Notes under the pieces: generated by a model
What the model was told of the DNA's origin: nothing
Databases searched by the model: none
The model's input: only the letters and a program-made list of their open reading frames with translations
Made by a program: the position numbers and the translations under genes
Shown here: positions 44,750-54,586 of the stretch, piece by piece
Layout of the letters: the number at the start of each line of letters is the position of its first letter
How positions within the stretch are numbered: the stretch's first letter is position 1
Source: Nostoc linckia FACHB-104
Lineage (GTDB): Bacteria > Cyanobacteriota > Cyanobacteriia > Cyanobacteriales > Nostocaceae
DNA length: 64,000 nucleotides
Assembly (NCBI RefSeq): GCF_014696615.1
Contig: NZ_JACJQJ010000023.1
Span: 56,911 to 120,910, forward strand
Reading direction: 5' to 3'

Positions 44750-45703
44750 ATGGATTGGATGAATTGGGTATATTTAGGATCGGGGCTGGCACTGGGTATA
44801 AGTTTGCGGTGGTTATTTCCCAAATCTGCCAATGCTAAAAATAGCAATGAGCTAGTAGAAACTACACAGCCACAACAACAACATTTTTCACAGCTACAGC
44901 AAACACAGCTGGCATATGAAATGGCAAAGGAGATGAGCCAGTTCAAGGCGGGCTTTTTAGCGCGGACTACCCATGAATTGCGATCGCCTCTCAATGGTTT
45001 AATTGGTTTACATCAGTTAATTTTGTCGGATTTGTGCGAAAATTCCGAGGAAGAGCGAGAATTTGTAGCTCAAGCACATGAAAGAGCATTAAAGCTACTC
45101 AAATTGATTGACGAAGTTCTCAATGTTGCCAGAGTTGAGCATGGAACGAATAAATTAGATATTCAACCCCTGTCACTCAAAGAAGTTTTACAAGAAGTTG
45201 ATAAATTAACTTATATGCTGGCGGCGAATCGTAACTTTAAGTTGCAAGTGTCGCCGCCAGATCCAGGTATTTATGTTTTGGCAGATCCCCGATGGCTACG
45301 CCAAGTGTTAATTAGCTTAGTAGACACCAGCATTTCTCAAATGGAAGAAGGCGGAATCTCCATTACTAGTAGTCTTTCATCTAGCAATGATTCTGTATAT
45401 ATTTGGTTGGATGTGCCAATTCATACTCTACCTGGGAGCGAGTCTATAGATTTTATTAAATCGATAGATTTCGTCAACTCGCCAGACAAAGCTATTGTGG
45501 ACAAAACAGAGAACTCTACATTGACCCCAGGAATGAGGCTATTACTCAATCAAACCTTGTTGGAAGAAATGGGAGGAAAGTTGGAAATTGTGCCATTCCC
45601 AACCCATCAAGCAGAAATTTCAGAATTAACCAGGCTGCAAGTATCTATCCCCCTCGTAATTCCTGAAGCTGAATTTCCTCAGCCGGTAGAGGCTCAAGGT
45701 TAG
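44750..45703 (+). CDS. sensor histidine kinase-like protein with degenerate ATPase domain
   Basis: 317 residues. One N-terminal membrane helix (WVYLGSGLALGISLRWLF) is followed by a coiled linker and a clear HisKA domain with phospho-acceptor His75 (ARTTHELRSPLNGLIGLHQL). The ATPase part keeps an alignment start (LADPRWLRQVLISLVD), but the N-box Asn is replaced (DTSISQM) and no DxGxG/GxGxG boxes are visible. LTPGMRLLLNQTLLEEMGG sits where the lid should be. By position it likely corresponds to Anabaena alr0117, reported to affect heterocyst development (recalled). Its 3' end overlaps the next gene by 59 bp. Confidence 0.8.
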   Translation: MDWMNWVYLGSGLALGISLRWLFPKSANAKNSNELVETTQPQQQHFSQLQQTQLAYEMAKEMSQFKAGFLARTTHELRSPLNGLIGLHQLILSDLCENSEEEREFVAQAHERALKLLKLIDEVLNVARVEHGTNKLDIQPLSLKEVLQEVDKLTYMLAANRNFKLQVSPPDPGIYVLADPRWLRQVLISLVDTSISQMEEGGISITSSLSSSNDSVYIWLDVPIHTLPGSESIDFIKSIDFVNSPDKAIVDKTENSTLTPGMRLLLNQTLLEEMGGKLEIVPFPTHQAEISELTRLQVSIPLVIPEAEFPQPVEAQG

Positions 45704-46112
45704 CTTGGTTATATAGCACCATAGTGGTAGTCGTATTGCGCTGAAAACCAATCTTTTCGTAGAAACCTTGCTGGTGAGTAGTCATGAGATAAACACGCTC
45801 AACCCTCATGCGAGGATGACTCGAGACTGTTTCTACTAATTTGCTGCCTAATCCTGTACCACGATAGTCTGGATGAATAACGACATCCCAAATTGTGGCG
45901 CGATAAATTCCATCAGAAGTGGCGCGAGCAAAGCCAACGAGTCGGTTTCCATCACATACAGAAATTACTGGTTCGCTGTTACTAATTGCTATACTCAAAT
46001 CTTCAATACTACGTTCTCTGGCCCAAAAGGCGCAGAGATTAAATAGCTGTTGCAGTTGTTCCAGATCAATTTCAGACTTGCGATCGCTAAATTGAATTTG
46101 AGGATAGTTCAT
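45645..46112 (-). CDS. GNAT-family N-acetyltransferase
   Basis: 155 residues. The GNAT core contains VVIHPDYRGTGLGSKLVETV (acetyl-CoA loop) and FYEKIGFQRNTTTTMVLYN. It shares FARATSD and ATIWDVV with the longer acetyltransferase at 40266, so the two are paralogues. ATG at 46112 is used; the upstream extension to 46145 starts less plausibly. Its last 19 codons overlap the 3' end of the convergent kinase-like gene. Substrate unknown. Confidence 0.85.
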   Translation of the reverse strand: MNYPQIQFSDRKSEIDLEQLQQLFNLCAFWARERSIEDLSIAISNSEPVISVCDGNRLVGFARATSDGIYRATIWDVVIHPDYRGTGLGSKLVETVSSHPRMRVERVYLMTTHQQGFYEKIGFQRNTTTTMVLYNQANLEPLPAEEIQLQELRGG

Positions 46113-46541
46113 GTACAACACCCGATTTAGCAGTATTTTTACCACTTTTCACTTTTATTTTTACAGATTTTGCTACAGATGCAGCGCTAATTTTAGGGGT
46201 AATTATCTCGAGCGATCGCACTAATGTTTGTCATTGGTGCAGCCTCGAATCAGAAAGGCAAAAAATAGCTTTTTTGATTTTCATATCGGAATTTAAAACC
46301 ATCACTGAATAAGACTTTCCATAATATATTGCCGGAAATTCTGAAATTTTCGGATATTTCTTGATGGGAATTTTTCTTTATCAGTGCATATAATACCAAT
46401 TCTCCAAAATTCAGCAACAGATCCAAACTAAAAACCCCTTTCTACATATGGTTTTCTTAATTTTGAATTTTGAATTGGTATAAGATATCTTACAGTTTTT
46501 ATCTAGCTGATAATAACGAAATAATGCGGTATTTTAAGGAA
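46113..46541. other. AT-rich intergenic region
   Basis: About 430 bp without a supported gene. It includes a 23-nt string (46454-46476) identical to 595-617. Confidence 0.45.
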
Positions 46542-46772
46542 CTATTCAATTTGTTGTCTGAGAGATAGTGTCAAAATCATTAATCCTCGGACAATATCTT
46601 CCGGTATGGCTCCACCATCGATAATCTTTTAATTGATAGTTATGACTTCTAACGCCCAGTGAGCAGGAATTAACTGGGTTTCTAAGCGCTTCAACTACAA
46701 AATGTCAATTCCTGCAGCTAATCCATCTAAATATTCTTCTACACTCACTCCTAAATTTTCAATTTCTTGCAT
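46542..46772 (-). pseudogene. small conserved-type gene broken by two nonsense codons
   Basis: Reading the minus strand from ATG at 46772 gives a 77-codon frame with normal protein chemistry, interrupted by TAG at codon 26 and TAA at codon 48: MQEIENLGVSVEEYLDGLAA + GIDIL, stop, LKRLETQLIPAHWALEVITI + N, stop, KIIDGGAIPEDIVRGLMILT + LSLRQQIE. No frameshift is needed, since both breaks are single-codon changes. The intact form seems to be a short protein seen in Nostocales; I do not know its function. It is probably inactive. Confidence 0.6.
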
Positions 46773-46970
46773 AAATATAATTTTTTATTTTTTGTTTGAT
46801 AGAAAGAATACAGCTATAAGTGCTATTAATTTATCCGATAGAAACAAAGTAAAACCAAATTAATTTCAATCCTAGACTTACCCTGATAGTAATTAATTTA
46901 GAATCAGCCAATTTTAGATTTTTCCTAGAGACCTAGTCATCTTGCTCAAGAATTTTTAATCTTTAATTTC

Positions 46971-47390
46971 TCACTTAGGCTGACAAACCCACTTCCATAA
47001 AGGATGACTTTGTCCCTGCTGACGGATGTGAAAAACTTGCTTTTCTAAACGTTGCTTTTCGGGTTCTGGGAGGCCTACCAAGATATTACGACTTTGCCAA
47101 ATTAAAACCGAAGCTGTCATGGCAATACAAAATGATAAACCAAGCGTAGCAAGTGGATGGTATACAAGACCGTATCGCACTGCTACCCAGGTAAAGTATT
47201 GTCTCCAAAGTGCAATTTCTGATTGTAGATTCCACAAGGAAATAGGTGCGATTGTGAGCCATAAACAAGCTACAAATATCCACCGTCCGTATACTGTCAG
47301 CTGATGTAGTCTTTGGACTTGTTGCCCAAAAACTGGGTCAGAATTATCAAAATTATTGCCACTTATTGATGGCTGTTCCGAGTGTTCCAT
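46971..47390 (-). CDS. small two-helix membrane protein, unknown function
   Basis: 139 residues with two membrane helices (WIFVACLWLTIAPISLWNL and LATLGLSFCIAMTASVLIW) and a basic C-terminal segment (PEPEKQRLEKQVFHIRQQGQSHPLWKW). The N-terminus is polar and Asn/Gln-rich. I do not recognise the family. It lies 197 bp downstream of the secF stop on the same strand, so it could be read from the sec transcript or independently. Composition and length support a real gene. Confidence 0.65.
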   Translation of the reverse strand: MEHSEQPSISGNNFDNSDPVFGQQVQRLHQLTVYGRWIFVACLWLTIAPISLWNLQSEIALWRQYFTWVAVRYGLVYHPLATLGLSFCIAMTASVLIWQSRNILVGLPEPEKQRLEKQVFHIRQQGQSHPLWKWVCQPK

Positions 47391-47587
47391 ATCCTGTAAA
47401 ACTGCAAGATTTGGGTTATACCAAATTGGAATTTAGAATTTGATATTTTTGATTACTAACACTGATTTGGACTGTGTTTCACCAAAATTTCACTTTTTAA
47501 TCTTCAGTGATATTCATTAATCTCAAATCTCAAATCTAAATCCAAAATTGTTTGACCCAGTTATGAACATAAACCAGCTTAACTCTA

Positions 47588-48556
47588 TTAAGAACTGGCG
47601 GAGGTATCAGTTGCATTAGCAGTTGCTACTGCTACAGATTGACCTGTACGTTCTCGCCACCAAGCTAATAGAGTACTGGCAATGAAAATGCTCGAATAAG
47701 CTCCCATTATGAAGCCAATAATTAAAGCTAGGGAGAAATTTCTTAAAGTTTCTCCGCCAAACAGAAAGATAGCAAGTAATGTCAGTAATACAGTTAAGGT
47801 CGTATTGAGTGACCTTGTTAAAGTTTGATTAACTGCATCATCGACAATCTCAGCAATTGGTCTATCTGGATGAACTTTGATAGTTTCGCGAATGCGATCG
47901 TAAATTACGACTGTGTCATTCACGGAGAAACCTGTAATTGTCAGCAAGGCGACAATGAATAAGCTATCTGCTTCAATACCTAATAGCAAACCCAAAATTG
48001 AGAAAGACCCTACTGTGATTAAAATATCGTGGAATAGAGCAACGATCGCAAAAATGGCATAGTCCCATTGAAAGCGGAAGGCCATGTAAATGGTGATTCC
48101 CACGAAAGACACAACCAAAGCCAGAATCCCAGAGCGAAATAACTCTTGTCCCAAAGTCGGCCCAACAGAGTCAATTTGGTTTTTTTGCGGATCAAACTCA
48201 CCAACTTTTTCGCTTAAGGTGTTGCGTAATTTGGTACGCTGATCGGCATCCAGGTTTTTTGTCCGAATTAAGATACCGTTCTCACCCACAATTTGGATAC
48301 TACTATCACCTAGCCCTTGTGCTTTGGCGACATCCCGCACCACACCAATATCAATTGGTTTGTCGCAGTTACTTGGTTTTGTACAGTCGCGTTCAAATTG
48401 CAACCGCGTACCACCAACGAAATCCAATCCTGGGCGTAGGGGTGCATGGATATTAGGATTTTGCCAAGAAATCACCATTGAGATGATACCGCTGAGGATA
48501 AAGGCAGCGGAAATAGCCCACCATAGCGATCGCGATTTATTAACAGTCAGTTTCAT
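47588..48556 (-). CDS. secF: protein translocase subunit SecF
   Basis: 322 residues, six membrane helices. Family motifs: [12 protein letters not shown] near the N-terminus, then [41 protein letters not shown] and [16 protein letters not shown]. SecF joins SecD and uses the proton gradient to pull proteins out of the SecYEG channel. Its ATG overlaps the secD stop (ATGA, 4 bp), so the pair is translationally coupled. The C-terminal tail is short and Ala/Thr-rich. Confidence 0.96.
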   Translation of the reverse strand: MKLTVNKSRSLWWAISAAFILSGIISMVISWQNPNIHAPLRPGLDFVGGTRLQFERDCTKPSNCDKPIDIGVVRDVAKAQGLGDSSIQIVGENGILIRTKNLDADQRTKLRNTLSEKVGEFDPQKNQIDSVGPTLGQELFRSGILALVVSFVGITIYMAFRFQWDYAIFAIVALFHDILITVGSFSILGLLLGIEADSLFIVALLTITGFSVNDTVVIYDRIRETIKVHPDRPIAEIVDDAVNQTLTRSLNTTLTVLLTLLAIFLFGGETLRNFSLALIIGFIMGAYSSIFIASTLLAWWRERTGQSVAVATANATDTSASS

Positions 48557-49965
48557 TGTGCGACCTCTGCCTTATTCGCAACTGGTACGTTAGGACAGTA
48601 TAGTTCTGTCTTCCGTAACGAGTGAATGGAAATTGCCAAAAACAACAATGTGCGACTACAGGTAATTGCAGTAAACATACTCACTGCTACCCCTAAAGCT
48701 AGAGTCAAGGCAAAGCCTTTTACTAACCCAGAACCTAGCCAAAACAGAGCAGCACAAGCAATCCATGTTGTGACGTTGCTATCTAAAATACTCGAAAATG
48801 CTCGGTAAAAACCAGATTCTACAGAACGATACAATGATTTACCTGCGCGCAATTCTTCCCTGGTGCGCTCAAAAATCAGTACGTTGGCATCTACTGCCAT
48901 CCCAATACTGAGGATAAAACCAGCAATTCCAGGCAAAGTCAAGGTTACACCCAGCAACGCAAAGCACGCCCAAGTTAACAAAGAGTAAATTACTAATGAA
49001 ATATCCGCAATTAGCCCTGGTAGTCTATAGTACACAACCATAAATATAAGTACTAAAGTCAAACCACCAATCCCAGCATAGATGCTGCTTTGAATACTAT
49101 CTTTACCTAAGGTTGCGCCTACTGTGCGTCTTTCGGCAATTTCTACTGGTACGGGTAATGCACCACCACGTAACTGCACGCCTAAGTCATTAGCTTGTTG
49201 AGCAGTAAACCTACCTGTAATGACCGCAGAACCACCAGTAATCCCTGTAGCAGCGAATTCTGGGCCGACACTAGGAGAACTAATCAATTCGTTATCGAGA
49301 AAAATGCCAATACCACGCCCTGTCCCCGCAAGGCTTTTGGTTAATTCAGCAAACAGTTCACCACCTTTTGGTTTGAAGCGGAGAGCAACATTCCAGTTGT
49401 TACCTTGGGTGGGTTCGCCATAGGCATTTTCCAAATATTGACCACTCAGAGGTGGCTCGGTACTTTCAAACAATTCTGCGATCGCTTGATTATTTTTCTG
49501 CAACTCTTCTTGATTTTTGGCGATCGCAGCAGCATCATTGCTGGTTCTCAATTCCTGTTGCTTGGCTTTTAATTCTGCTCTAGATGCTTGAAAAGCAAAC
49601 AGTTGAGTTTCTGTACCAGATTTTTGTTTGCGAAATTCTAACTGTGCTGTACCACCTAGTACTCGTTCTGCTTGCTCTGGATCGTTAACCCCTGGCAATT
49701 GTACTAGAATCTTGTCTGTACCTACAGTTTGAATTACTGGTTCAGAAACGCCAAGTCCGTTAATCCGGCCTTCAACAACTTTCTTCACCCCTTCTAATTC
49801 TTTTTCGGTGATTTGCTTAATTTCTGGGGTAGTTTTCACCTGAATTGTGAGTTGTGAACCTCCCCGCAAATCTAACCCGAGAGGAATAGGGATTGTAAAA
49901 ATCACCGCAAAAGCGGCGATAATCAACACCAAAATTAAAGCTAATAGCGATCGCTGTCTCTGCAT
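48553..49965 (-). CDS. secD: protein translocase subunit SecD
   Basis: 470 residues. An N-terminal membrane helix ([19 protein letters not shown]) and [15 protein letters not shown] are followed by a large periplasmic domain (about 60-290, including a Gln/Asn/Lys-rich coiled stretch near 125-165). Then come the five-helix export domain with [19 protein letters not shown] and the C-terminal helices. It works with SecF in the plasma or thylakoid membrane. ATG at 49965 is used; an upstream TTG at 49992 would add nine residues. Confidence 0.96.
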   Translation of the reverse strand: MQRQRSLLALILVLIIAAFAVIFTIPIPLGLDLRGGSQLTIQVKTTPEIKQITEKELEGVKKVVEGRINGLGVSEPVIQTVGTDKILVQLPGVNDPEQAERVLGGTAQLEFRKQKSGTETQLFAFQASRAELKAKQQELRTSNDAAAIAKNQEELQKNNQAIAELFESTEPPLSGQYLENAYGEPTQGNNWNVALRFKPKGGELFAELTKSLAGTGRGIGIFLDNELISSPSVGPEFAATGITGGSAVITGRFTAQQANDLGVQLRGGALPVPVEIAERRTVGATLGKDSIQSSIYAGIGGLTLVLIFMVVYYRLPGLIADISLVIYSLLTWACFALLGVTLTLPGIAGFILSIGMAVDANVLIFERTREELRAGKSLYRSVESGFYRAFSSILDSNVTTWIACAALFWLGSGLVKGFALTLALGVAVSMFTAITCSRTLLFLAISIHSLRKTELYCPNVPVANKAEVAQ

Positions 49966-50187
49966 ATCATAACCATCACTCGCAACTGACAAAGGCTATA
50001 ATAGCGCTCTTTTTAATCGTTATGAGTTATTGGTTATTAGTAAGAATTGTTACTGGCATGGGGAATAGGGGAGGCAGTGCGTTGGACGGGTTTCCCGGAT
50101 TGAAGCATCTGCCGTCATTGGGAATAGGGCATCGGTAATGGGTAATAGGTAATTGCTAATTGCTGTTTGTTCCCCTTACCCCCTTGT

Positions 50188-50221
50188 CCCCCAGTCCCCA
50201 ATCCCCAGTCCCCAATCCCCA
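50188..50221. repeat. CCCCAGTCCCCAATC minisatellite
   Basis: A C-rich array of CCCCAGTCCCCAATCCCC units just after the pdhB stop. It is the complement of the motif at 2396-2424 and matches 51458-51483. Confidence 0.7.
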
Positions 50222-50223
50222 AC

Positions 50224-51207
50224 CTAAACTCGCATAGCCACCATTTTTTCTACGGCTTCTACAATTTGTTCTGGTTGAACAATGGTTAGACGCTCTAGAT
50301 TACCGTTGTATGGTGTGGGAATATCTTGAGATGAAAGGCGTAATACAGGCGCATCCAATTCATCAAATAAGCGGTCATTAATAGAAGCGATGACTTCTGC
50401 GCCAATACCCGCTGTCCGCATCGCTTCTTCTACGACGATCACGCGATGGGTTTTGCGAATAGATGCACCGATGGTATCAAAATCTAATGGTTTCAGTGAT
50501 ATTAAATCAATGACTTCTGGGTCGTAACCTTTTTTTTCTAAAGTTTTCACGGCTTGTAATACATGATGGCGCATCCGTGAATAAGTAAGAATTGTGACAT
50601 CTTTACCACGACGCACAACTTCAGCTTTATCTAAAGGAAGTAAATATTCTTCTGTTGGCAAGTCTTCTTTTAAGTTGTAAAGCAGAACATGTTCAAAGAA
50701 CAGTACTGGGTTATCATCGCGAATTGCTGATTTCAGAAGTCCTTTAGCGTTGTAAGGTGTAGAGCAAGCAACAATTTTTAATCCAGGAACAGCTTGGAAG
50801 TAAGTTTCTAGTCGCTGGGAATGTTCTGCACCTAGCTGTCTACCCACACCACCAGGGCCACGAATTACCATTGGAATTTTAAAATTACCGCCGGAAGTAT
50901 AACGCAACATCCCAGCATTATTAGAGATTTGGTTAAAGGCTAGCAGCAAAAAACCCATATTCATGCCTTCGATGATGGGTCTTAACCCAGTCATCGCAGC
51001 TCCCACGGCCAAGCCAGTAAAGCTATTTTCGGCAATAGGGGTGTCAAGAACTCTTAGTTCACCATACTTTTTGTAAAGGTCTTTGGTAACTTTGTAGGAA
51101 CCGCCATAGTGTCCGACATCTTCCCCAAGAACAAATACATTAGAATCACGCGCCATTTCTTCATCAATGGCTTCACGGAGGGCGTTGAAGAAAAGAGTTT
51201 CTGCCAT
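50224..51207 (-). CDS. pdhB: pyruvate dehydrogenase E1 component, beta subunit
   Basis: 327 residues, typical of the beta chain of heterotetrameric E1. Seen motifs: [39 protein letters not shown], the Arg/Pro loop [19 protein letters not shown], and the C-terminal transketolase domain ([29 protein letters not shown]). With the alpha subunit (not in the window) it decarboxylates pyruvate using thiamine diphosphate. It stands alone, as is usual in cyanobacteria where pdh genes are scattered. The ATG is at 51207. Confidence 0.95.
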   Translation of the reverse strand: MAETLFFNALREAIDEEMARDSNVFVLGEDVGHYGGSYKVTKDLYKKYGELRVLDTPIAENSFTGLAVGAAMTGLRPIIEGMNMGFLLLAFNQISNNAGMLRYTSGGNFKIPMVIRGPGGVGRQLGAEHSQRLETYFQAVPGLKIVACSTPYNAKGLLKSAIRDDNPVLFFEHVLLYNLKEDLPTEEYLLPLDKAEVVRRGKDVTILTYSRMRHHVLQAVKTLEKKGYDPEVIDLISLKPLDFDTIGASIRKTHRVIVVEEAMRTAGIGAEVIASINDRLFDELDAPVLRLSSQDIPTPYNGNLERLTIVQPEQIVEAVEKMVAMRV

Positions 51208-51440
51208 TTAAACCTTGTATTCACAATTATTGTTTTAGAATCTTATCGCGCCACCGTGGCAAATACCGTGAGCGATCGCACTACTTGGAAATTTTGGCAT
51301 AAGGCATAGGGCATTGGGTATGGGGCATCAGAAATTGCACAGGTATTATATCTCCCCTGTCCCTTCTGGCTTGAAAGTGCCGAGTGCTGAGTTCTGAGGT
51401 CTGAGTGCTGAGTTAAGAATTATTGTGCTTGTCTCTTTGT

Positions 51441-51483
51441 ACCCTCATCTCCCTTATCCCCCAGTCCCCAATCCCCAGTCCCT
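51441..51483. repeat. CTCATCTCCCTTATCCCCC minisatellite
   Basis: A C-rich array with CTCATCTCCCTTATCC and CCCCAGTCCCCAATCC units, 4 bp from the stop of the XRE gene. It shares a 14-mer with the in-gene stretch at 8900-8953. Confidence 0.7.
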
Positions 51484-51487
51484 ACTA

Positions 51488-51778
51488 CTACAAACTGGCA
51501 AGCGAATCAGTGACTTGAGCTACCACTGGGTCTGGAAAGCGTTTTGGTCTTCCTGGTTTGCGTTTATGCCGCTGATTTATTGACTTTTCACTGGCTGCTG
51601 CTAATTCTTCAGGTGTGCATTTGAACAAACGCAAAGCATCTAAATATTTTTTTGGTGTCATTGTGGGTTCAGTACGCCCAGCTTCCCAGTTGCGAACACT
51701 GGTTTCACTGATTGCAAGCCTGAAGGCAACCTCAGCACGGCTAAGCCCAGCACGTTCTCTCAGGACTTGCATATCCAT
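51488..51778 (-). CDS. XRE-family regulator with AT-hook
   Basis: 96 residues. A helix-turn-helix of the lambda-repressor type covers residues 1-58 (LRERAGLSRAEVAFRLAISETSVRNWEAGRTEPT). A basic linker with an AT-hook follows at about 72-81 (KRKPGRPKRF, core Gly-Arg-Pro 76-78), then a short hydrophobic tail (VAQVTDSLASL). The two elements together would bind DNA through both grooves. The target is unknown; it may act on its own long AT-rich upstream region (51779-52589). It starts with ATG at 51778. Confidence 0.85.
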   Translation of the reverse strand: MDMQVLRERAGLSRAEVAFRLAISETSVRNWEAGRTEPTMTPKKYLDALRLFKCTPEELAAASEKSINQRHKRKPGRPKRFPDPVVAQVTDSLASL

Positions 51779-52589
51779 AATCCCATGCTCCTATTGAATA
51801 ATTTACATTTTGTTTATTAAATCAATTGACATAAAATATCAATTGTTACCATTTTATTAACTATATACTTTATAAGCGATCGCCTACCCCTCTGGCAAAC
51901 GCCGCAACCCTTTATTTCTGTAATATCCCGTAAGAAATCTTTGATATAAATTTTAAATATAAGTGTTAATACTTAAAAATATCGGTTTTAAAGCTACAAC
52001 TTTTGATTAATTCTTTAGCTCCAGCGCTTAGATTACTGTAGTTATACCAATTAAAAATTAAAAATATTTGACATAAGTAAAACAACGAAATTTAACACAT
52101 CATGATTCTCTCCTAAGCTATACTTTCAGAAATATAGCTGAAATTAATTTTTTATCTGAGAATATTCCTTAAACACTTTTTAGTGTATGGATTTATTATT
52201 TAAATTAAAAATTAAAAGATAATTAACTATTGATTAATAAAAGTATTTTTACAAAAGCGCACTGGATATTTAAGATACTATTCGGAAAAAATCATGCAGC
52301 CAAGACATGAGGTAGGAAAGTAAAGCTTTGCACCCCTATAAATTTGATATATAAGATTCATATTTGATTTTTGAAGTTCACATAGGATGCGTTAGCGTAA
52401 CACATCAGTGTTGAGATTTTTTCAGAAATCAAATCGGATTCATATATTCTCAAAATTTGTGAAATTGTTAATAGATATCCAAACAATAATCTCACGCTCA
52501 GACACCAAGACACTCAAATACCATTTGCGCCTTTGTACCTGTGCATGAGATTGTAGGTAAATAATTACTTTTTAGATTAATTGTGCAAC
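51779..52589. other. long AT-rich intergenic region with dispersed repeat
   Basis: About 810 bp, very AT-rich. It contains GATTCATATTTGATTTTTGA + A at 52355-52375, repeated exactly but inverted at 63852-63872. GCGTTAGCGTAACACATC lies close by in this copy. No gene seen. Confidence 0.6.
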
Positions 52590-53570
52590 TTACTTTAACC
52601 AGCGGGCTGCATCTTTGGCATGGTAAGTCAAAATTAAATCAGCACCAGCACGTTTAAAGCCAGTTAAAGTTTCCATCACCACACGCTGTTCATCAATCCA
52701 ACCATTGAGAGCAGCAGCTTTAATCATGGAATACTCACCGGAAACATTATAAGCTGCAACAGGAAGGTTGCTAGCTTCCTTAACACGCCAAATAATATCC
52801 ATGTATGCTAACGCTGGCTTCACCATGAGCATATCAGCGCCTTCCGCAATGTCAAGTTCAATTTCTTTAATTGCTTCGCGGGAGTTACCAGGGTCCATTT
52901 GGTAAGTTCTTCTATCCCCAAATTGCGGTGTAGAATCCGCCGCATCCCGGAATGGGCCGTAATAAGCCGAAGCATACTTAGCCGCATAAGACAAAATCGG
53001 TGTATCCTGGAATCCAGCTTCATCTAAACCTGCACGAATTGCTTGTACAAAGCCATCCATCATTCCTGAAGGCGCAATAATATCAGCACCAGCTTTGGCT
53101 TGAGATACTGCTGTTTTTTTCAGTAATTCTAAAGTTGGGTCATTTAACACTCTTCCCGTTAAATCACCCACTTGTAAGTAACCGCAATGACCATGACTTG
53201 TATATTCACACAGACAAGTATCAGCCACCACAATTAAATCTGGTACTGCTTCCTTCACCGCAGTAGCTGCTTTTTGTACAATACCGCAATCATGCCAAGC
53301 GCCAGTAGCATCTACATCTTTATCGGCAGGAATACCAAATAGAATGATGGCGGGAATTCCTAAGTCATAAACTTCCTTTGCCTCTTCAACAATTTTGTCT
53401 ACCGACAGTTGGTAAACTCCAGGCATGGATTTGACTTCGTTAGCAATTCCCTCACCTGGTACCGCAAAAAGTGGGTAAATCAAATCACTTGTTGATAAAA
53501 CAGTTTCTCGTACCATCCGGCGCAGTTGGGGATGTGTACGCAGACGGCGGGGGCGGTGAGTTGGAAACAT
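52590..53570 (-). CDS. hemB: delta-aminolevulinic acid dehydratase (porphobilinogen synthase)
   Basis: 326 residues. It joins two 5-aminolevulinates to porphobilinogen, feeding heme, chlorophyll and bilin synthesis. Catalytic lysines are in [16 protein letters not shown] and [10 protein letters not shown]. The metal loop reads [14 protein letters not shown], with Cys119, Cys121 and Cys129, the zinc-binding pattern rather than the Asp-rich magnesium pattern of plants. It starts with ATG at 53570, only 8 bp from the start of a divergent small frame. Confidence 0.97.
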   Translation of the reverse strand: MFPTHRPRRLRTHPQLRRMVRETVLSTSDLIYPLFAVPGEGIANEVKSMPGVYQLSVDKIVEEAKEVYDLGIPAIILFGIPADKDVDATGAWHDCGIVQKAATAVKEAVPDLIVVADTCLCEYTSHGHCGYLQVGDLTGRVLNDPTLELLKKTAVSQAKAGADIIAPSGMMDGFVQAIRAGLDEAGFQDTPILSYAAKYASAYYGPFRDAADSTPQFGDRRTYQMDPGNSREAIKEIELDIAEGADMLMVKPALAYMDIIWRVKEASNLPVAAYNVSGEYSMIKAAALNGWIDEQRVVMETLTGFKRAGADLILTYHAKDAARWLK

Positions 53571-53578
53571 AAAGTTTT

Positions 53579-53803
53579 ATGAAGAATTACAACGCAAATG
53601 GACACAATAGAAAGCGTCACAAAAGCAAGGAAAAACCTTACTTAGTTAGGACAGACTACCAGCAGTGCTTAACTGTCCTTTGCCCTACTGTTGATGAAGC
53701 TGTGGGGCAATTTCGTATTGTACAGCGTGATAGACATCACTTAGACGCACTGCAAAAAAAACCTGATAAAAATCCCTCAAAATTAATTGCAGAAATTTGG
53801 TAA
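53579..53803 (+). CDS. possible small protein divergent from hemB
   Basis: A 74-residue frame with a very basic start (MKNYNANGHNRKRHKSKEKP) and a more folded-looking middle (YQQCLTVLCPTVDEAVGQFRIVQRD). Codon use is plausible, but no ribosome-binding site is evident and its ATG is 8 bp from that of hemB. If real, promoters must lie inside the neighbouring coding regions. I do not recognise a family. Confidence 0.4.
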   Translation: MKNYNANGHNRKRHKSKEKPYLVRTDYQQCLTVLCPTVDEAVGQFRIVQRDRHHLDALQKKPDKNPSKLIAEIW

Positions 53804-54586
53804 TGAGTAGTGCAGAAACTAATGTTTCTCAACTATAAATATTATTAATTACCTAATGACTGCTGCGGAATTACCAAGTACCATAATTAGCGCGAAACAA
53901 CCTCTGCAACTGAACGCCTAACGGTATGGTGAATCTGGGTTGCTAAATATCAGTGCTATTGCCCAAAACTATAATTAGCCCCAGTCTAGTAGATACCCTT
54001 TACCTCTGAGGGGAACAATCTCAAGCTTACTTAAAGTAGTACTGCAATCTATTCTTCCATAAAGCTATACATTAAAGAAGAAATTAATAGATTCTTTGGC
54101 ATTTTTTGTGAATACTATTTACCAACTGGGATTGAAAAAATAAAAATTTTTATTAATTAGTTGTGTACAAATTGACGCTTTTGCCCTTTGAATTTTAGAA
54201 ATATTAGGCACAAATCAGAAAACATAAATGACACAAAAAATGCATCCTTCTCTGGGTACATAGTTGATCGCGGGTAATTTTTATCGAGGATGTGTGTTTA
54301 TTATGCAAAAAATCACCCTTCACCTCTATCGCGACTAGTCTGCCAAAGTTGTTTTGAAAGGCGGGGAAAAGGGTAAAGTTTTTCAACCCTTCCCCTTTGA
54401 CCTTTCCCCAATCTACAACTGTCAAGATTTGTGTGTTGAACTACTGCTTCCCAATTTCTGTACCTTATTGCAGGTAGTTCGCCGTCTGACAACCCGATCG
54501 CGTGCATCGTTGTTCTAAGATGAAAAGACTCACCAATCTTGAAAAAAAATTAAGTTAAGTTAACTAAAGAGCAAACAATTACACTT
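53804..54586. other. intergenic region before prfC with terminator-like hairpin
   Basis: About 780 bp. At 54362-54410, GGGGAAAAGGGT and ACCCTTCCCC form a hairpin related to the one at 43687-43746. No gene with support; minus-strand frames through the hairpin look like chance. Confidence 0.5.
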
